Shown piece by piece: positions 11,298 to 24,158 of a stretch of 64,000 bases of DNA. The first letter of the stretch is position 1; every line of letters begins with the position of its first letter. Position numbers and translations under genes: made by a program. Source of the stretch: Oscheius onirici (lineage: Eukaryota > Nematoda > Chromadorea > Rhabditida > Rhabditidae); NCBI GenBank assembly GCA_932521025.1, contig OW051473.1, positions 5,766,001-5,830,000 of the forward strand. The letters are read 5' to 3'. The notes beneath the pieces were generated by a model. That model was not told where the DNA came from and did not search any database. It saw only the letters and a list, made by a program, of their open reading frames with translations.

Positions 11298-14200
11298 TCG
11301 CAAGGAACGCAGTACTGAAAAACAAACTGAATTCCGAAAATGTGTGGCCGAAGATAAAGATTATGAAAAGTGATTGAATCTGTCCAGAGGCTAGTTGCAA
11401 AAGCTGGGCTGATGTTGCGCACGCATCTAGGTCAGGGACATTAGCAGGCACGAACAGGCCCGACTAGCTGGCTCTCGCTCTCTCTTTGGGAATTGAGGTC
11501 GACAGACTGGCAGACTGCCCTCGGGGCACTCTCTTTCTGTATGGGAGAGAGGGCTGGAGAATCAGAGAGTTGTAATCTATCAAGTGACTTGGTTCCTTAT
11601 CAAAAAAAGTTGTCGCAGCAGTTTCTATCGGTGAACGCAAAGCGGATAAAATGTTGCGACGACAAAAGAGTTCGGAACACTTGAGGAAATCAAATATGGA
11701 AAAATGTATGACTACTGGGACATAAATCGTCAAACGATGCAGCTGATTTTGGCAATCCGTAAAAAAACTGACGAGTCGAACCTGTTTCCATAGTGTCCAT
11801 GCGCGAAAAGAGCGAAGTGGTCGTCATGCGATCAATAAATTGTCAAAAGTAGATTCGTGCGAGATGTTTTCATATGACAAAAAACTCGTAGGTTTTGAAG
11901 AAATAACAAGAGTCAGGTGGCATTTATGACCAAAAATAGTCCAATTTTGATGCTGGGAAGGGTAAAAAATTAGGAAATATTGTGAGAAGGGAAAACTGAA
12001 GAAATGTCTCATGAACACAGTTAACTGCATTTATGAGAGCGCGTGATTATTAGAAAGAAATGTTTTGCCGTCTAGAGGCATTCTAGAAGAAATGTCAAAA
12101 TATAATACCGAAATATCAAAAAGATATATAGTATGGCAACAAAGTACAGTTCCAGAAGGGGGAAACGAGGGATGGCGGTCATGAGAACCGGCTGAGCATG
12201 GACCCCCGAGGGTGGACGGATCGATGCGCTCTGCTAAAAACCTCTCTTGTCGGTCCCTTTTCATTATTTTGGTCCTTTGAATTCACCGTCCCATTTGGAT
12301 TCCAATAAGATACCGATCCGATTTTTTAGATTTCCATGACCCTCTAGGTCGTGTAAAGGAGGCAGAAAATCAATGAGATTTAGACAGATGTCATGGATTA
12401 AATGCTATGATTAACCGCAGAAGGCTCCCCTACTTTAATTTGGATAAATGTTGAGGGGCTCGTTAGAGGGGACGTCTTTGAGATCAATGATCGTGTCGCT
12501 CCAGCGAGTGAATTACGACTTCCTCTTTTCGACGTGAAGGCGTCGCATTTCCCAATAGGAAGAGGACTTTTGGGTACCAGGTGTTTGAGAAGGAAGATTG
12601 AAAAGAACCCTGTTCGATGGATAACCTGATCAGTCACCAAACTGAGTTGTAAAAGACAACTGGCTGTTGAGAAAAGTTAAGTTATTTCTGAATAGGAAAA
12701 GAGTTTTTAGCAGTGTTTTGTTAAAACATTTGATAAATTCAATGCTGTTTTCCGCAATAAACTAGAGAGGAGCAAAGACGCTGATCCGAAATCCTATCAC
12801 TGGATTTACACAATTCATGACGCAGACAATCGGAGAAAAGCAATGTTTTCTCTTTCCTTGCAATTATCCTAATGTGAAAAATGTTGTAAACATGGAATGA
12901 AAAAGTGAGCGCACTATCGTATCAGATATTGCGGATTAACCATTCAGGTTAAACAATCAAGCAAACGGGGCTAAGGGGGGCGCGAGAAGGTGAAGCAGAA
13001 AAAGAAGAAGGGGCTGCTATTTCTGGTAAACGGACAGTTTTCTTTTGATGAGAAGGCACGAGAGTGAGTAATGCTGTATCAGAAGAAAACGGGAGAAGGT
13101 TGCTCGGCAACTTGTCAGAGAAAAGAATCGCATTCAAGGTTTTTCGAAGCCAGAAAAACTCATCTCTTGTCGTCCAACAACCTTCAGCGATAACTGATTG
13201 GCACTTTTCCGCTGTAATCTAATGAAGCCACTTTGTCAGGAAGTGTGAAAACAAAAGCTTGTGAACGTGTTTATACTGTTTTGAAGAGAAACAAAAAGAA
13301 CGCTTTTAAGAAGCAGTCACGGCTGCTGTCGAGAGGTGCAAACAAATGGAGGGACGTTCAAAATAGTGGTGTTTAAACTACAGCTGTGACAACAATTGAA
13401 GGCATTTCAGCTCCGTAAAAGGACTGTTCGCTTTGATAAGCAGTCGAGCCAAAAAAGTGCTCATGAAAAAAGAGATTGCCGGCCCAGACAAGGCTGAAGA
13501 AGTGCGAACGGCAGAGGGTCACTCTTACACTATCTCACAAGGTCACTTAGCCAGACAAGGCTCATGAAATGCTGCGCTGGGCGATTGGGCAAGTCGTATC
13601 GAATTGGGAAGCGCCCTAGTGTTGCCCTAGAAAATATAGATCAGATCTGAGGACAGTTCAGGCCGTGGGAGTGTGCTAGAACCGCCGCAGGCGTCTCTCC
13701 AAAAGTGGACCGCGCGAACAATCAATCGATGACTCTGTCCGTACCAGTCGGGGCAGAACGGCACTCGCGCGGAGGTCACTGTTTCATAGTGCGATATTCC
13801 TTCAAATCTCAGCTGATAGCTATCTGAACTTTTTGCAGTCTTCCCTTAAAAGGATATTCGAAAAAACTAGGTTGTCGTAAAAGGCAACTCTTGCATCCGA
13901 ACGTTCGATTGACAAAATGAAACGGGAGAGGAGGAAGTGAAATTAAGCAGCGAGGATAACATTGAGTGGAGCTGGGTGGTCAAACAACAGCAGGAAAAAC
14001 ATCCACTAACCAGGAACAAGAGAAAGACAAAAACGCTGGATTGACTATGAAGAGGAAGAGGGGAAACGGGATTAGAAGACCGGAAGTCGAGAAGACTCTC
14101 TACGTCAATAATCATCTATAGTTAGCTAATCAGTTTTGAAAAGGAAGACGTCAACGTGAGACTACTGCAGGTGGTTTCGCATTTTTTCTGGTCAGTGTGA

Positions 14201-16182
14201 GCAACTTAGAATTGTGGTCTGGCCTGGACCACACAATTAGGGTGCAAATAAAGAGAAAGGACCACGCCACGTGGGTGACCCGAGCTGACCGTCTGCGTTG
14301 TGGGGTCAGCAACAACAAGAGGGAGAAAGATAGCACCCTGACCTGGTCAATGGGGGACACACTAAGACGGAACGCAATTGACGCCCTACCGCGTCCTCGA
14401 ATTATGCTGCCGGCGGTATACTCTGCATATTCATTCTCAAGGTCACCGCTTCTCCTCATGCCATAATTAGCTATCAAAAAGTTGAGAAGGTGTATCGGAG
14501 CTATAAGTAGTGTAGTGAGCAGCAATAATCGTCGAGACCCGTAGAGCAGCGATGAGACCTTGAAGCGGAAGGACAAGAGCAGAAATGCGGAAGGAAAGTA
14601 GAAAAGACCCCGATCATCCGGTTAAAAAATAACGGAAGTTGACCGAATTGGATGTGTTAAAGTTGTGTTACGTGTTATGTTACGCTTTCTTAAAGACACT
14701 CCGAAGCGCAAGTCTGTTATTATCCATTATCTGGGTCAAAGTGTTCAAAGGTCAGTAAGAACGGGTGTAGCGGAGAGGACAGTGACAGACAGTTCCTCCC
14801 CAGTGTTTCCGTATGGTACAAAGGAAGACGCCGAAGACCGGCAGTGCCAGGATGTTACGCAACGCTGTGCACTCTTGAGGGTCAGCAGCGGCTGTCCCGT
14901 TTTCGCGCGGGAGTCAACAGAATGGCAGTGGGGAAGTATTGAAACCATCAGAGTTTTTATGGCGACACCTACCCATCTTGTGTGGCGGCAAGACTCTCCG
15001 TTTTTGAACTTTTGCAGTCAAGGAAGCCAGTGGAGAAGAATTCGACTGATCCTACAAAAAACTGTTCAAAAAATAGAAGAAATGTTTACCGTGGAGAAAA
15101 TGCCTGGCTGTTGAGTGTGCGGTGGACTACTGCTACCGTTTGGTAGCACATCGGCCATCTTTCTGAACAGACAACGCAATTAGAGAAAATGAGATGGATG
15201 TTCGAAGAAATTGACAGTTTCCAGATTAGTAGTTGAGAGAAAATAAGAGATCTGGACTGATGTGCTTATTAGACCAAACTAGAGGACCAATCAGATATTT
15301 TCACTTTTTAAATGAATTGTATTTCCGTTTGGCTATATAAGAAGGAAGATGATTATGTACGGAAGTACATGCTCGACTGAGTGACGATTGTCCACCGTAA
15401 ATCATTCGAACAAACAGAGGAAGGGCGGGTTCAATGAATACCAGGAATTACTGACCGCTGTAAATTGCAAAGCTCGGAAAATAAAGAGCAAAGCCAAGAA
15501 AGGACGGCCGAAATGAAATCCCTGAGAAAACAAAGGAGAAGATCTAAAACAGCACTGGTTTCTAGCTGCGGCAAAGTTCCAGTTGAATCGAAAGTGTAGG
15601 AGAACTACAGATTAAACCTAGGGAAAGGAATTTGAAGTTCGAGCAAATTGGAAAATCACAACAGATCTTTGTTGACTGGGTTTTCGACCGCAAGCACAAA
15701 CTCTGCTATTTCAAGTTTGATATTTTTGGAATAAAAGTTGGTTGAGGTTTTATTGCACATGTCGTAAAGTGTCTATTGCCTTTTCGTGGGATGATGTAAA
15801 AATAAACGATAAACGTTGAGGAACAAAAGTTAAATACATGTCGGTCTGTTGAAGTATCACAATAAAAAAATAGAAATCGGAAGGTGTCGAGAAGGCAAAT
15901 TGGAAAAAAAGTAATTAATATGCAAACGATGTAGTAGATATGAATAAATGGTCGAGGAACGCGCAACGTGACTAGTCCCGAAAAGTCGCAAATACAGAGA
16001 GGAGGGCGCGGCCCAGGGTTAGAACGAACGGCTGTTGAAACACTTGGATCAACTGGACGGCCACTTTGCTAAATATAGGCCTTTTCTAAATTTAGTAGAC
16101 ACGCATTCGATAGCGCTCTCAGAGATAAACGAAATTTGCTACGGATTTATTGCGATAAGCAGTTATGGAAGTGGAAAAGACG
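11298..16182. other. 4.9-kb region without recognised genes
   Basis: The region lies between the 5' end of FBXO11 and the 3' end of the MOSC gene. It probably holds the FBXO11 promoter and possibly 5' UTR exons. Open frames up to about 149 codons exist (14665-15114, plus strand) but look like chance: they begin at a non-ATG codon and resemble no family. A CT/GA-rich stretch lies near 11470-11490. I see no RNA gene or transposon. Confidence 0.5.
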
Positions 16183-17585
16183 TCAGTAGGTGGATTTCTT
16201 GTAGCGGGCGTAGACAACTTGGCCCTCGTGAATGTATCCCTGGAAATGAAAGTTAATCTTGGATAACATTTCGGTAACCTACCGCCTTAATTATTCCCGC
16301 GTTGACTCCAAACAGGGGCGATTCTTTGAATTCCGCTCTCATTGTACCTTCTGGTGCCAAACGGAACCTAAAATAGAAATGTAACACCTTAAAGCCATAC
16401 ACAGACTCTCGGAGTGTTTTCAATGGCTGCATGTGGGGATCCTTGGTCCCAGTCTTCGGGTCAACAGTGGTTAGCACACAGCTGAATCAACGGTATAGAC
16501 AGGTGTGATCAAAAGATTACCGGTCACAGGGCTTATAGCACTGCAATTCAACGTCTCCTATCTTGAGCACGTCCCATTTGTCCTCATCCCAGGCAGCACA
16601 GCGATCGATAAAGATTTCTGGCCGGAAACGGACTACGTTCACCTGCAAATGCCTGGTCTAACATTTGAGTAGTGACAAACTTTATTTTCCAGTCTTGAAT
16701 TCAGATCGTCCAGGGACGCTTGTGTCATAATCATATACGGACTCAGATCTTCAAATGCGACCTAAAAGCTTGTTCTTAGTGCCGTGCAAACATTTAACCT
16801 CGTCAGTTCTTTGAGGAACGGGATTATTCATCCACCAGTTACTCTGTGTCACACACAGTCTTTCGTTGTGCAATCCGCTGACGTACATGGCAAGACGGAC
16901 ATCTACAGTTACATGTCCAGTTTGGATTAAAACGTTAACCCACTTGTCTCTTCCAGGAAATTCGAAAGAAACCGACTGATATCATCGCCACAGTCCAGGC
17001 CATCTTGCCGAGCTTTTTGGAACAAACTGAATTGAAAATCTTAAAACTAACACAAAGAACTGACTATGTCGGTCGCACATCCCTCTTCTTCAAAACATCC
17101 GAAACTTTCACTTGAGCCTTTCTGCCGTCCGGCAAGGAGACGGCGATGACATCGTCTTTTACCTCAATGTCAATTAGGACCATTTGCGGCTTCTGACGAG
17201 CAGTGTAGAACCTATTTTGTATTTTTAATTGAAAACTGTGCTTACGTGCCGGTTTCTCCGTCAAAAACAATCAAGTGACGATCTTCCATCTCCCCATACT
17301 GAGCTCCTTTTGGTCCACAGAAAAACGAAAAAACCTACAAATGTCTAAACCTTGAACAGAACCTTAACATACTCGTTTTCCTTTGCATGACTTTGCCGGA
17401 AAGATGAAAAGGTCCTTAATGACACCAATTGGGACAAAGTCTGGCTTGGTTCTCTCCTTGTAGAAATTATACAGATATCGGATTCCCTAAAGACAGCTTC
17501 ATTCTCAAGAGCACAGTAAACATACGTTATAGGCGACGACTGAACCCACGATGCACCCGAGAAACACCTTCCGTTCATTGTTCAT
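16183..17585 (-). CDS. MTARC: MOSC-domain protein, mitochondrial amidoxime-reducing component (mARC) type
   Basis: mARC enzymes are molybdenum-cofactor proteins of the mitochondrial outer membrane that reduce N-hydroxylated compounds with cytochrome b5. The start MNNERKVFLGCIVGSVVAYN is a short hydrophobic anchor. Then come an N-terminal beta-barrel (VPIGVIKDLFIFPAKSCKG, GAQYGEMEDRHLIVFDGETG, FYTARQKPQMVLIDIE) and the MOSC domain (DGLDCGDDISRFLSNFLEE, QASLDDLNSRLENK, VRFRPEIFID, CYKPCDRC, LTTVDPKTG, FKESPLFGVNAGI). The cysteine pair in KPCDRC occupies the site of the family's molybdenum ligand. The product ends YARYKKSTY. Introns are small. At 17027-17076 no GT-AG junction keeps the frame, and a GC donor is the best fit. 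Confidence 0.88.
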
Positions 17586-18346
17586 CTGTAACAATCTGAA
17601 ATGATTCGAATAAATACAAAAAAAAACAAGATTGAATGAATGTCGCGTGGTTTTGAATTGTGCTAGTGACGACACTGGTCTGGATTCGCGCAATAACGAA
17701 AATCTTGCGAACGCGAGTTGTGGCAGAGGCGCGACACAGTTGTTTACTATTGATTGTGCTCGATAAGGGGGAACCTGTTGTGTCGATAATAAAAGCGTCT
17801 GTATACTGGTAGCACAGTGCTTTTTAAAGCTTCGCGTCGGGGTTAAGTTCTAAAGAGTAAAAACTCATTAAAAATTGCAACTTGGTATGTAATAATACAA
17901 AAGTATCATTCGTGATTGTTCAAAATTCCTTCTAGAAGATGTCTGAGAAACTAACAAACCAAAGCTAAAGGCTAAACTATTGTCTTAAACCACACCAAAA
18001 ATAGAGTTTAGAAATATGAAATGAGCTTACAAATAATAAATATCAAAACTGAAACGTGACTAGCAGGTTGTATCTCGAATAGTTGGAGCATCAAAAAGCT
18101 TACATCCAAATAACTCATAGGCATTAGCTGATTAAGGAAGAAGCGATTCACTGTCGGATCTCTCCCAATTGCCACACGCAAATCAAGAGTTCTTTTAAAA
18201 ATATTCTAGTTCAGACACGCTTCCACGTTCGCAATGATCTCAATTCATAAAACCGTCGTCGGGAACAGGGCGCGAAACAACCAGTTAGCCCCTGTTTTTC
18301 GTCGTTTCACGGATCTTGACTCGAAACATTAGCCTCATCACCGAAG
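17586..18346. other. Divergent intergenic region
   Basis: This lies between the start codons of the MOSC gene (minus) and the TIL gene (plus), so it should contain both promoters. I see no coding sequence or repeat. Confidence 0.5.
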
Positions 18347-19471
18347 ATGCTGATAGCGCCGGTGAGTTTCAACTTGATACCAACAATCTGTTTAGATATT
18401 ATTGTTTGTTTTTACTTTTATTGAAGGGAAGAAAATGTTCAAACTGCGCAAATTTCGTCCAATCCAATTAGCCACAGGTTCGAAATTTGCTGCAATGGCC
18501 TTCAGTTTCAGATTGTACTTATGGAGAAGAGCTGAAAATTTGCCGTAGACGTTGTGAGCCTTCTTGTAATGATCTTACCCCGGTAAAATCGTTTTTATTA
18601 TTGTTTACGCCGTTCAGGACTGCGAGCCAATTTGTTCTCTCGCTAAATGCGTATGCAAGAAGGGCTTCGTGCGCCAAAATGGTAAATGTATACAGAGAGA
18701 AACCTGTCATGTATTCGCACTAGATAGTAAACGCTTTTCAAAGGTAAAGGCTTTACTTTCATTCTAACATTATAACATACATAGAAAAATGGCAAACTCA
18801 AGAAGAAGCCGCCACTTTTCCCGAAACTGAGTAGTACTGCAGAAACGACTGTCTACAATACTATGAAAACTCTCGTCACTTCGTCCCCTTTAAATTTTAC
18901 GGCTGCTTCTTTTCCCAGTAACGACCTAATCTTGCCTTCTTACCTAGTTTCAGCCTGTGGTATGTTCGAAATCTACCGTTTATGTGTTTGCGACGCAACG
19001 TGTACAGAGGAAAAGGTCGAGGATTCAAATTAGTCTGACATTATTATTCAGGTCTGCCATGAATGTCAATCGGGCTGCGGATGCATCCCTCACTATAGTC
19101 GTAATACCGAAAGACATTGTGTCCCAGAAAGCTCTTGCACCATCATGACGGTATCAACTGAACATGAAACTTTAAATGTATTTCAGACAAGAGTTATGAA
19201 GCCAGCCCTTTTGGTGTTTTCAAAGGCAACCTTTTCGACTAGTCCAATTTCTCTGGATGGTCAGTATTATTTTGATTAGTCCAATAACAATTAAGGTCCA
19301 ACTCCACCGCCGATAACAAGCATATCTACGACTAGTATAACGGTGGCTTCGACAAGCGAGCAATCATCTCTCCGCGGTCCACCTGCTATGACTCCTTTCA
19401 TATTCTACCGACAGAAACGAATCGAGCGCAAGAAAAGTGCACTTCACGAGCTAATGTTGAAACTTGTTTAA
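18347..19471 (+). CDS. Cysteine-rich protein with two TIL (trypsin-inhibitor-like) domains
   Basis: Spliced exons encode two ten-cysteine TIL modules, the fold of Ascaris-type serine protease inhibitors. Domain 1 runs from CTYGEELKICRRRCEPSC to CVCKKGFVRQNGKC and CIQRETC. Domain 2 runs from ACGMFEIYRLCVCDATC to CHECQSGCGC and CVPESSC. They are separated by a Ser/Thr-rich linker and followed by a Ser/Thr/Pro-rich tail ending HELMLKLV. Both modules keep all ten cysteines. The N-terminus is the weak point: the ATG at 18347 gives a hydrophobic lead (MLIAPVSFNLIPTICL), but how it splices to domain 1 is unclear. Secretion and protease inhibition are inferred from the family; the reactive-site residue cannot be assigned with confidence. 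Confidence 0.8.
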
Positions 19472-19597
19472 TTTAATTCATTTTGCTTTAAAAATAAACA
19501 TACTAGATTTCCGTAAAAGAGGAGCGGTAAAAATCACAGGATGGATTTTGATGAGACCGATATGAAATAGAAAGACTGCATCATATGACAAACTGGC

Positions 19598-20669
19598 TTA
19601 ATTGGGATAGTCGCTATCCGTAGACGCGTCTTCTGATGAACGACTACTGCTGGACTGTGATGACTGATTAGACCTGCTACGCTTGGAAGAGCTAGTTGAA
19701 CCGGAAGCTTTAGAAGAAGTTGTAGCTTCTGAAGATGTTTTTGAGGAGGAACTGTTGCTAGAAATTGCGCTGTCAACACTGCCCGGACGTCTAAAAATTA
19801 TTTTTGTATGAAGTTGGAATAATACCTGGACATTCGACGAGACTTGTTTACTCTGACAACTTCGGAAGTTTTCACTCCTAGTTCTGCATAGATTTCTTCT
19901 CGAAGAAGCTCTAGTTCAGACTGAAACTTTTGTGACTGATCCTAAGAGTATGCTTACCCATGACATCTGGCCTTCCCACTTTTCCATTTCCGACTCTACA
20001 GTGTCCACGATGATTCTAAAACGTTTAATTAACAATAAACTGTTCCCTTTACCCATCAGTGTAGACTCCTCTCTGGATGATGAAACTGTACACACAGTCC
20101 TTGAAGGCAACCCAACTGGATCTGTTTCTGAATTTTTCACGAGTTCGCTCTCTTCGAACCACAACATTTTGTTCTTGATAAGTGATTTTTTCAGGTACAG
20201 GAAGTGAAGGTTTTTTCTGCACTTTGTTCAGTATAAAAATCAGAAAAGCTTACAGGACGTCGAGCTGGCGGATAGTAATTTCTGTTGCCTAGCAGTTTTG
20301 GTTTAACCAGTTCATTTCTAGAACTTCTCAATGGCAAAGGCAGTCGCAAATTCTGGGTCTGGCTGTTGATAAAGGCAGATAGTTCTCGATGGGGTTTCTG
20401 AAACAGTTTTATGTGAAAATTAAGGTCATCTTACAGGCAAATTGTTGCGACGAGCTGCGTCTGCTGAAGCCGCTCTGCGTGGAATATAGTGAACGCCTAA
20501 ACTTTATTGAAAAGTTTTAAGGAAAAAGCTTACTGATAGGACTGTTATACATGGAATATGGCGGTGACATGTCAACGAGGGGCTTCACACCTCTCGTGAG
20601 CCGATAGTGATGACTCATTATGGTTTCCGGACTGAGACTCCATTGCGAACTACTAGGTCTAATCACCAT
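19598..20669 (-). CDS. SPATA7-like (ciliary) protein, tentative
   Basis: The spliced product has about 280 residues. It starts MVIRPSSSQWSLSPETIMSH with an in-frame stop just upstream. It contains KPHRELSAFINSQTQNLRL, NYYPPARRP, a conserved-looking helix (VAFKDCVYSFIIQRGVYTDG, then IIVDTVESEMEKW), and ends in a very serine-rich tail (RSNQSSQSSSSRSSEDASTD). Three segments line up in order with vertebrate SPATA7, a connecting-cilium protein: an HY...VD region, a YYTPAKRK-like motif, and the F-DV---I---G-(Y/F)(S/T) helix. That similarity is weak and from memory, so the family call is a hypothesis. Exons are joined by seven 37-45-nt introns, and the frame is open throughout, so the gene itself is likely real. 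Confidence 0.6.
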
Positions 20670-21026
20670 CTAACCCAAATCTGAAAGCAATAAGTTGAAA
20701 GGAATTGCAGAAGAGAGAAAGATACCAGGTGTGCCTGGATAATTCAGAATAGGCAGATGTCCGGATGGGGAAAACAGGGATTCAGTCAAAGACTGCCAGC
20801 TGCAAAGGTCGCGCCGTTCGGTGCGTTGCTACGCGACGCACATTCGGGAGTCAACGCGAATATAATCCAATCACTATAGCAATCTTGGTCCGAAAGTGTC
20901 TAGTCCGGAAATTTGTAGCAATCGGGAAAGGCCACCTTGTCATTAAAGTAATAAATTTGCAGAATTCATTAAAGTACACGTTGTCAAAGCACCTGGGAAA
21001 AGTAATGTAAAAAGCTAAGAATAGTA
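20670..21026. other. Intergenic region with probable 5' UTR intron
   Basis: Upstream of the SPATA7-like ATG the minus strand shows a donor-like CTG|GTATCT and an acceptor TGCTTTCAG, suggesting a non-coding first exon. The rest shows no gene. Confidence 0.35.
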
Positions 21027-22568
21027 TTAGCGTCTGCCTGGCTTGAAATTTAAATCTTTTGTTAGCGAAAACTGATCAATAGGAGTAGTGTTGTTAACAC
21101 TATTGAATTGAGTAGTTAGTTGGGCATTAGACACGATAGTTAGGAGAGAGAACCCATATTCCGCTGACATAACAGCAGTGTATGGCTGCTGAATTTTTTT
21201 GGTAACGTCTTCGTGATCATGGCAGCCAGCTGATCCTGTCATGAAGTACACCGGCGTAGCAGCATTGTGGAAATGCTGTCTGTCTCCTTGAGGATAAACA
21301 GTCGACTCAAAAACAGGCCAATTTCTCTCGTAGGAATGCTGATGGCCCCAGAAGACAAGATCCACACCGGCAGAATTAAAGAGAGGTTCTAATGCAGGGA
21401 AGCCCGACTCTCCATTACGTGTCTAAAAGCAATATATTTCTGCTCGTGCACACCGAGTCACTACCATTAAGTTCTCCGTTCCTTGGCAACCGGCAGGATC
21501 CTCGTTAGAGCAATACATTGGGCGGTGCATTAGTACAATCGTCCAGGCTGCTTTATTCTAAAAACAGTAAATACAAAAGGAGGACAGTTGACTTACGTGT
21601 TTCAAATCGTTGACCAGCCAGTTATACTGGATCTGGGCTTCGTTACTCATCTGGTATCCGTAGTATTCCGAGCTCAGTCCAACGATGTGAGTACCGCCGA
21701 TATCAATACTAAATACCTTTATGAAATACTCCTACAATTCTGTTACCTCCAGAACTGATTATCGTCTAGAACACCATTGGAAGGCATGCTAAACCGTTCT
21801 TTGAAATGGAGGAAGTCTTGACTTTGTTCGTGGTTACCGGCGATGACCTGAGACCATTGAAGTAAACGTATTAACGATCCCCTACCATGTACGGAACATA
21901 AGCTGCAATAGGAACAATGTCGTTAAGAAAATCGTCTCCTGTGTCTCCGTCCTTCTTGTCCAAGTCGTAAGCAATATCACCAATGTGAAACACGATGTCA
22001 AACATATCGCTTTGTGTAGCGTTGATCAGTTCGTCAAGAGCGTAACCCTTTTTTAGTCCAAAATCACCAAAGACAGCAGCTCTGAGTTGGCTTGATGGGT
22101 CCATAGCTCGAAAGTTGTAGACTTCAGAGAGTTGGTCAGTGAATCCAGCCGAGTAAACTATAAATTGTTTGGTTAAAATAGAGTTTATGAATAGCACACA
22201 ATAACGTAGTCCGGGAACAAGGCCTGTGAGGATAGCTCTGTAGGTATACCTCTTTTTGTCAGAAACATCTTTCCAAACTAGAAGAGTAAAGTATTAACAC
22301 CATCCTCAAAATTAACCTTTTTGAGAAGCTGGAACCTTGTTGTCCAGTTTGTTCGCATCTTTTCCATAAACAACATACGGAAGAACAGAACTGTCCACTA
22401 AAAACGGATTAAATATGGTAACAACCTAAATTCACATTCGTGCATAGTCAGCCAGATTACGGTCATTTCAGTAGGTTCCCCGCCATAACTGAGGTGTACT
22501 TGTTGAACCTTGTTAGCAGTAACTGCATAAAAAATGAATATACCAGACAAAGTGCAAAATAAGTTCAT
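21027..22568 (-). CDS. Purple acid phosphatase (metallophosphoesterase), copy 1
   Basis: This is a secreted or lysosomal binuclear-metal acid phosphatase. MNLFCTLSGIFIFYAVTA is a signal peptide, followed by an N-terminal fibronectin-like domain (VQQVHLSYGGEPTEMTVIWL). The five metal-site motifs appear in order: FGDFGLKKG (Asp), HIGDIAYDLD (Asp and Tyr), AGNHEQSQDF (Asn), MHRPMYCS (His) and WGHQHSYERNWP (two His). TGSAGCHDHEDV and a tail ending FKPGRR follow. About ten small introns interrupt it. It is a paralogue of the gene at 26884-28573 on the same strand. Full-length for the family at roughly 430 residues. Substrate is unknown; the fold hydrolyses phosphomonoesters at acid pH. Confidence 0.93.
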
Positions 22569-23089
22569 GCCGTCTGTTGATATGAAGCTGTGAACCCACT
22601 TCCTGCTGCTCTCTATAAAGCCCTTGTTATCAAGACGTCCTTCGAATTTGCTAAATTTTCCAGGACACCTCTTTCTGTGCTTTGCCATGTGCTTGAACAC
22701 AGAGAACGCTGATTAAAAACAAAGAGAAAGCGCAGATATTTCGAAAAACTGGGGCTACATTTTCACGTTACCGAGACCTTTTGATGTAAGTCGGTAGCTC
22801 GTAGCTCAAATGAAATACTTGATTGCAGACACGCTCAAAGGAATAAGCTGAATAGTAAACGCTGTGTTTTGTCTATCGAAAGGGAATGACGGAATAAAAA
22901 TCAGAGTGAAACATTTGTGACGTCAGAAGAGACCTATGAGGTAAGTCACTGACGCCTCAGCGGGATGTCCTCTTATAAGACAATCTCAATTGTCCGGTCG
23001 AGATAGACTATATTTGTTTACTTGACTCACTTGTATGAACAGCTGATAACCGTTAAAATTCTTTTTGAAAACTGAAATTCAAACTTTAT
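22569..23089. other. Intergenic region
   Basis: This separates the acid phosphatase start from the calponin-type gene 3' end. Nothing beyond a probable promoter and 3' UTR is visible. Confidence 0.5.
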
Positions 23090-23678
23090 CTAATTGATCA
23101 TCATCCTCAATTTGTTGAGAGTCGTAATGACTCCTGTGATATCTCGTTTTTCAAGAAGTTGCTCGGGTGAAAAGAGATCTGCATCACTGAAAAAAGCGTA
23201 TTCAATGCTGCAAAGCTGGAAACTAACCCGAGTCCAAAATTTTTCAAACTTTCCAGGAAATTTGTCACGTTATCCGCGGCACAGAACAGAGGCTGTTTGT
23301 CAACGACGGGTCGGTTCAAGGCGTTAGGGTTCAGTCTTTCGAGAAACCTTTGCAAATAAGATTATCAACATGACGTATTCTAATACCTGCATAAAACTTT
23401 GCCATCGTGTAAAGATTCGAGAAGCTCTTCGGGGTCTATTGGGAGCCTGACGCCGGTAGTTCGACTGACCCAGGAGAGCATATCTTGTTCTAGTTCCAAG
23501 TTTCTTTTTCCTTGGAGCTGGTAGATGATTTTAATAGAATCCCGAAAAAATAACATACCCATACCATTCGATAGTTTCTATTCTGCTTCGTTCCGTAGGT
23601 GAAAGCTGATCCGTCGCGGTTGGAAGTGAGTTCGGGATATTGAGACTTTCCGGTGAAATGTTTCCAGCCATAAGCCAT
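23090..23678 (-). CDS. Calponin/transgelin-type single CH-domain protein
   Basis: The product of about 150 residues has one type-3 calponin-homology domain, which binds or organises actin in muscle and other cells. After a short lead (MAYGWKHFTGKSQYPELTSN) comes the domain: LEQDMLSWVSRTTG, PEELLESLHDGKVLC, RFLERLNPNALNRP, NVTNFLESLKNFGLG, DADLFSPEQLLEKRDI and ITTLNKLRMMIN at the end. DADLF...LLEKRDI is the standard ending of the CH fold in calponins and transgelins. No calponin-like repeat follows, so it is closer to transgelin length. Three introns of about 40 nt are used. Confidence 0.92.
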
Positions 23679-24158
23679 GTCTTAATAAACGCTCAGTTAA
23701 AGTTTTAACAAAGAGGGTGAGGTTTAAATAGGAAGGATGTTGCTCTAAGGCAAAATGAGAACGGATCCGTGGGAGTCTGAGTGGGTTCGAGTGTTTTCTT
23801 CATTCAAACAAACAGTTATGCCCGATGTTTGTTGACTCATTGAAGCTGTCTGAGCCAGAACTAGAGTAAGTAATTTTGTGGAGAAAGATGATCACGCTGA
23901 AAGCATGACAATTGAGCGTCGCTTTGGTTGGGTGCTGCGCAGGTTTGCAAATATAGCGACTAGACTGCTTAGGAGCACGCGCACTGTTGTTCTTGCTCAA
24001 TGAATAAGCCGAAAGACAGACACGGCAGCAGATTTATTGTATAAAAGGCAATTTAGATACACCGTAGTAATTTATAGGCACAAGAGGGGATCGTAATATG
24101 ACAGTGACAATATGCACACCGAGCGAGGATGACCATGGCATTATAGACGATGGACCGG
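23679..24158. other. Intergenic region
   Basis: This holds the presumed calponin promoter and the GAB 3' UTR. No other feature seen. Confidence 0.5.

Noticed and set aside
14665-15114. 149-codon plus-strand frame in the 11-16 kb gap
   Set aside because: It starts at a non-ATG codon and has no recognisable domain; a frame of this length is expected by chance in a window this size.
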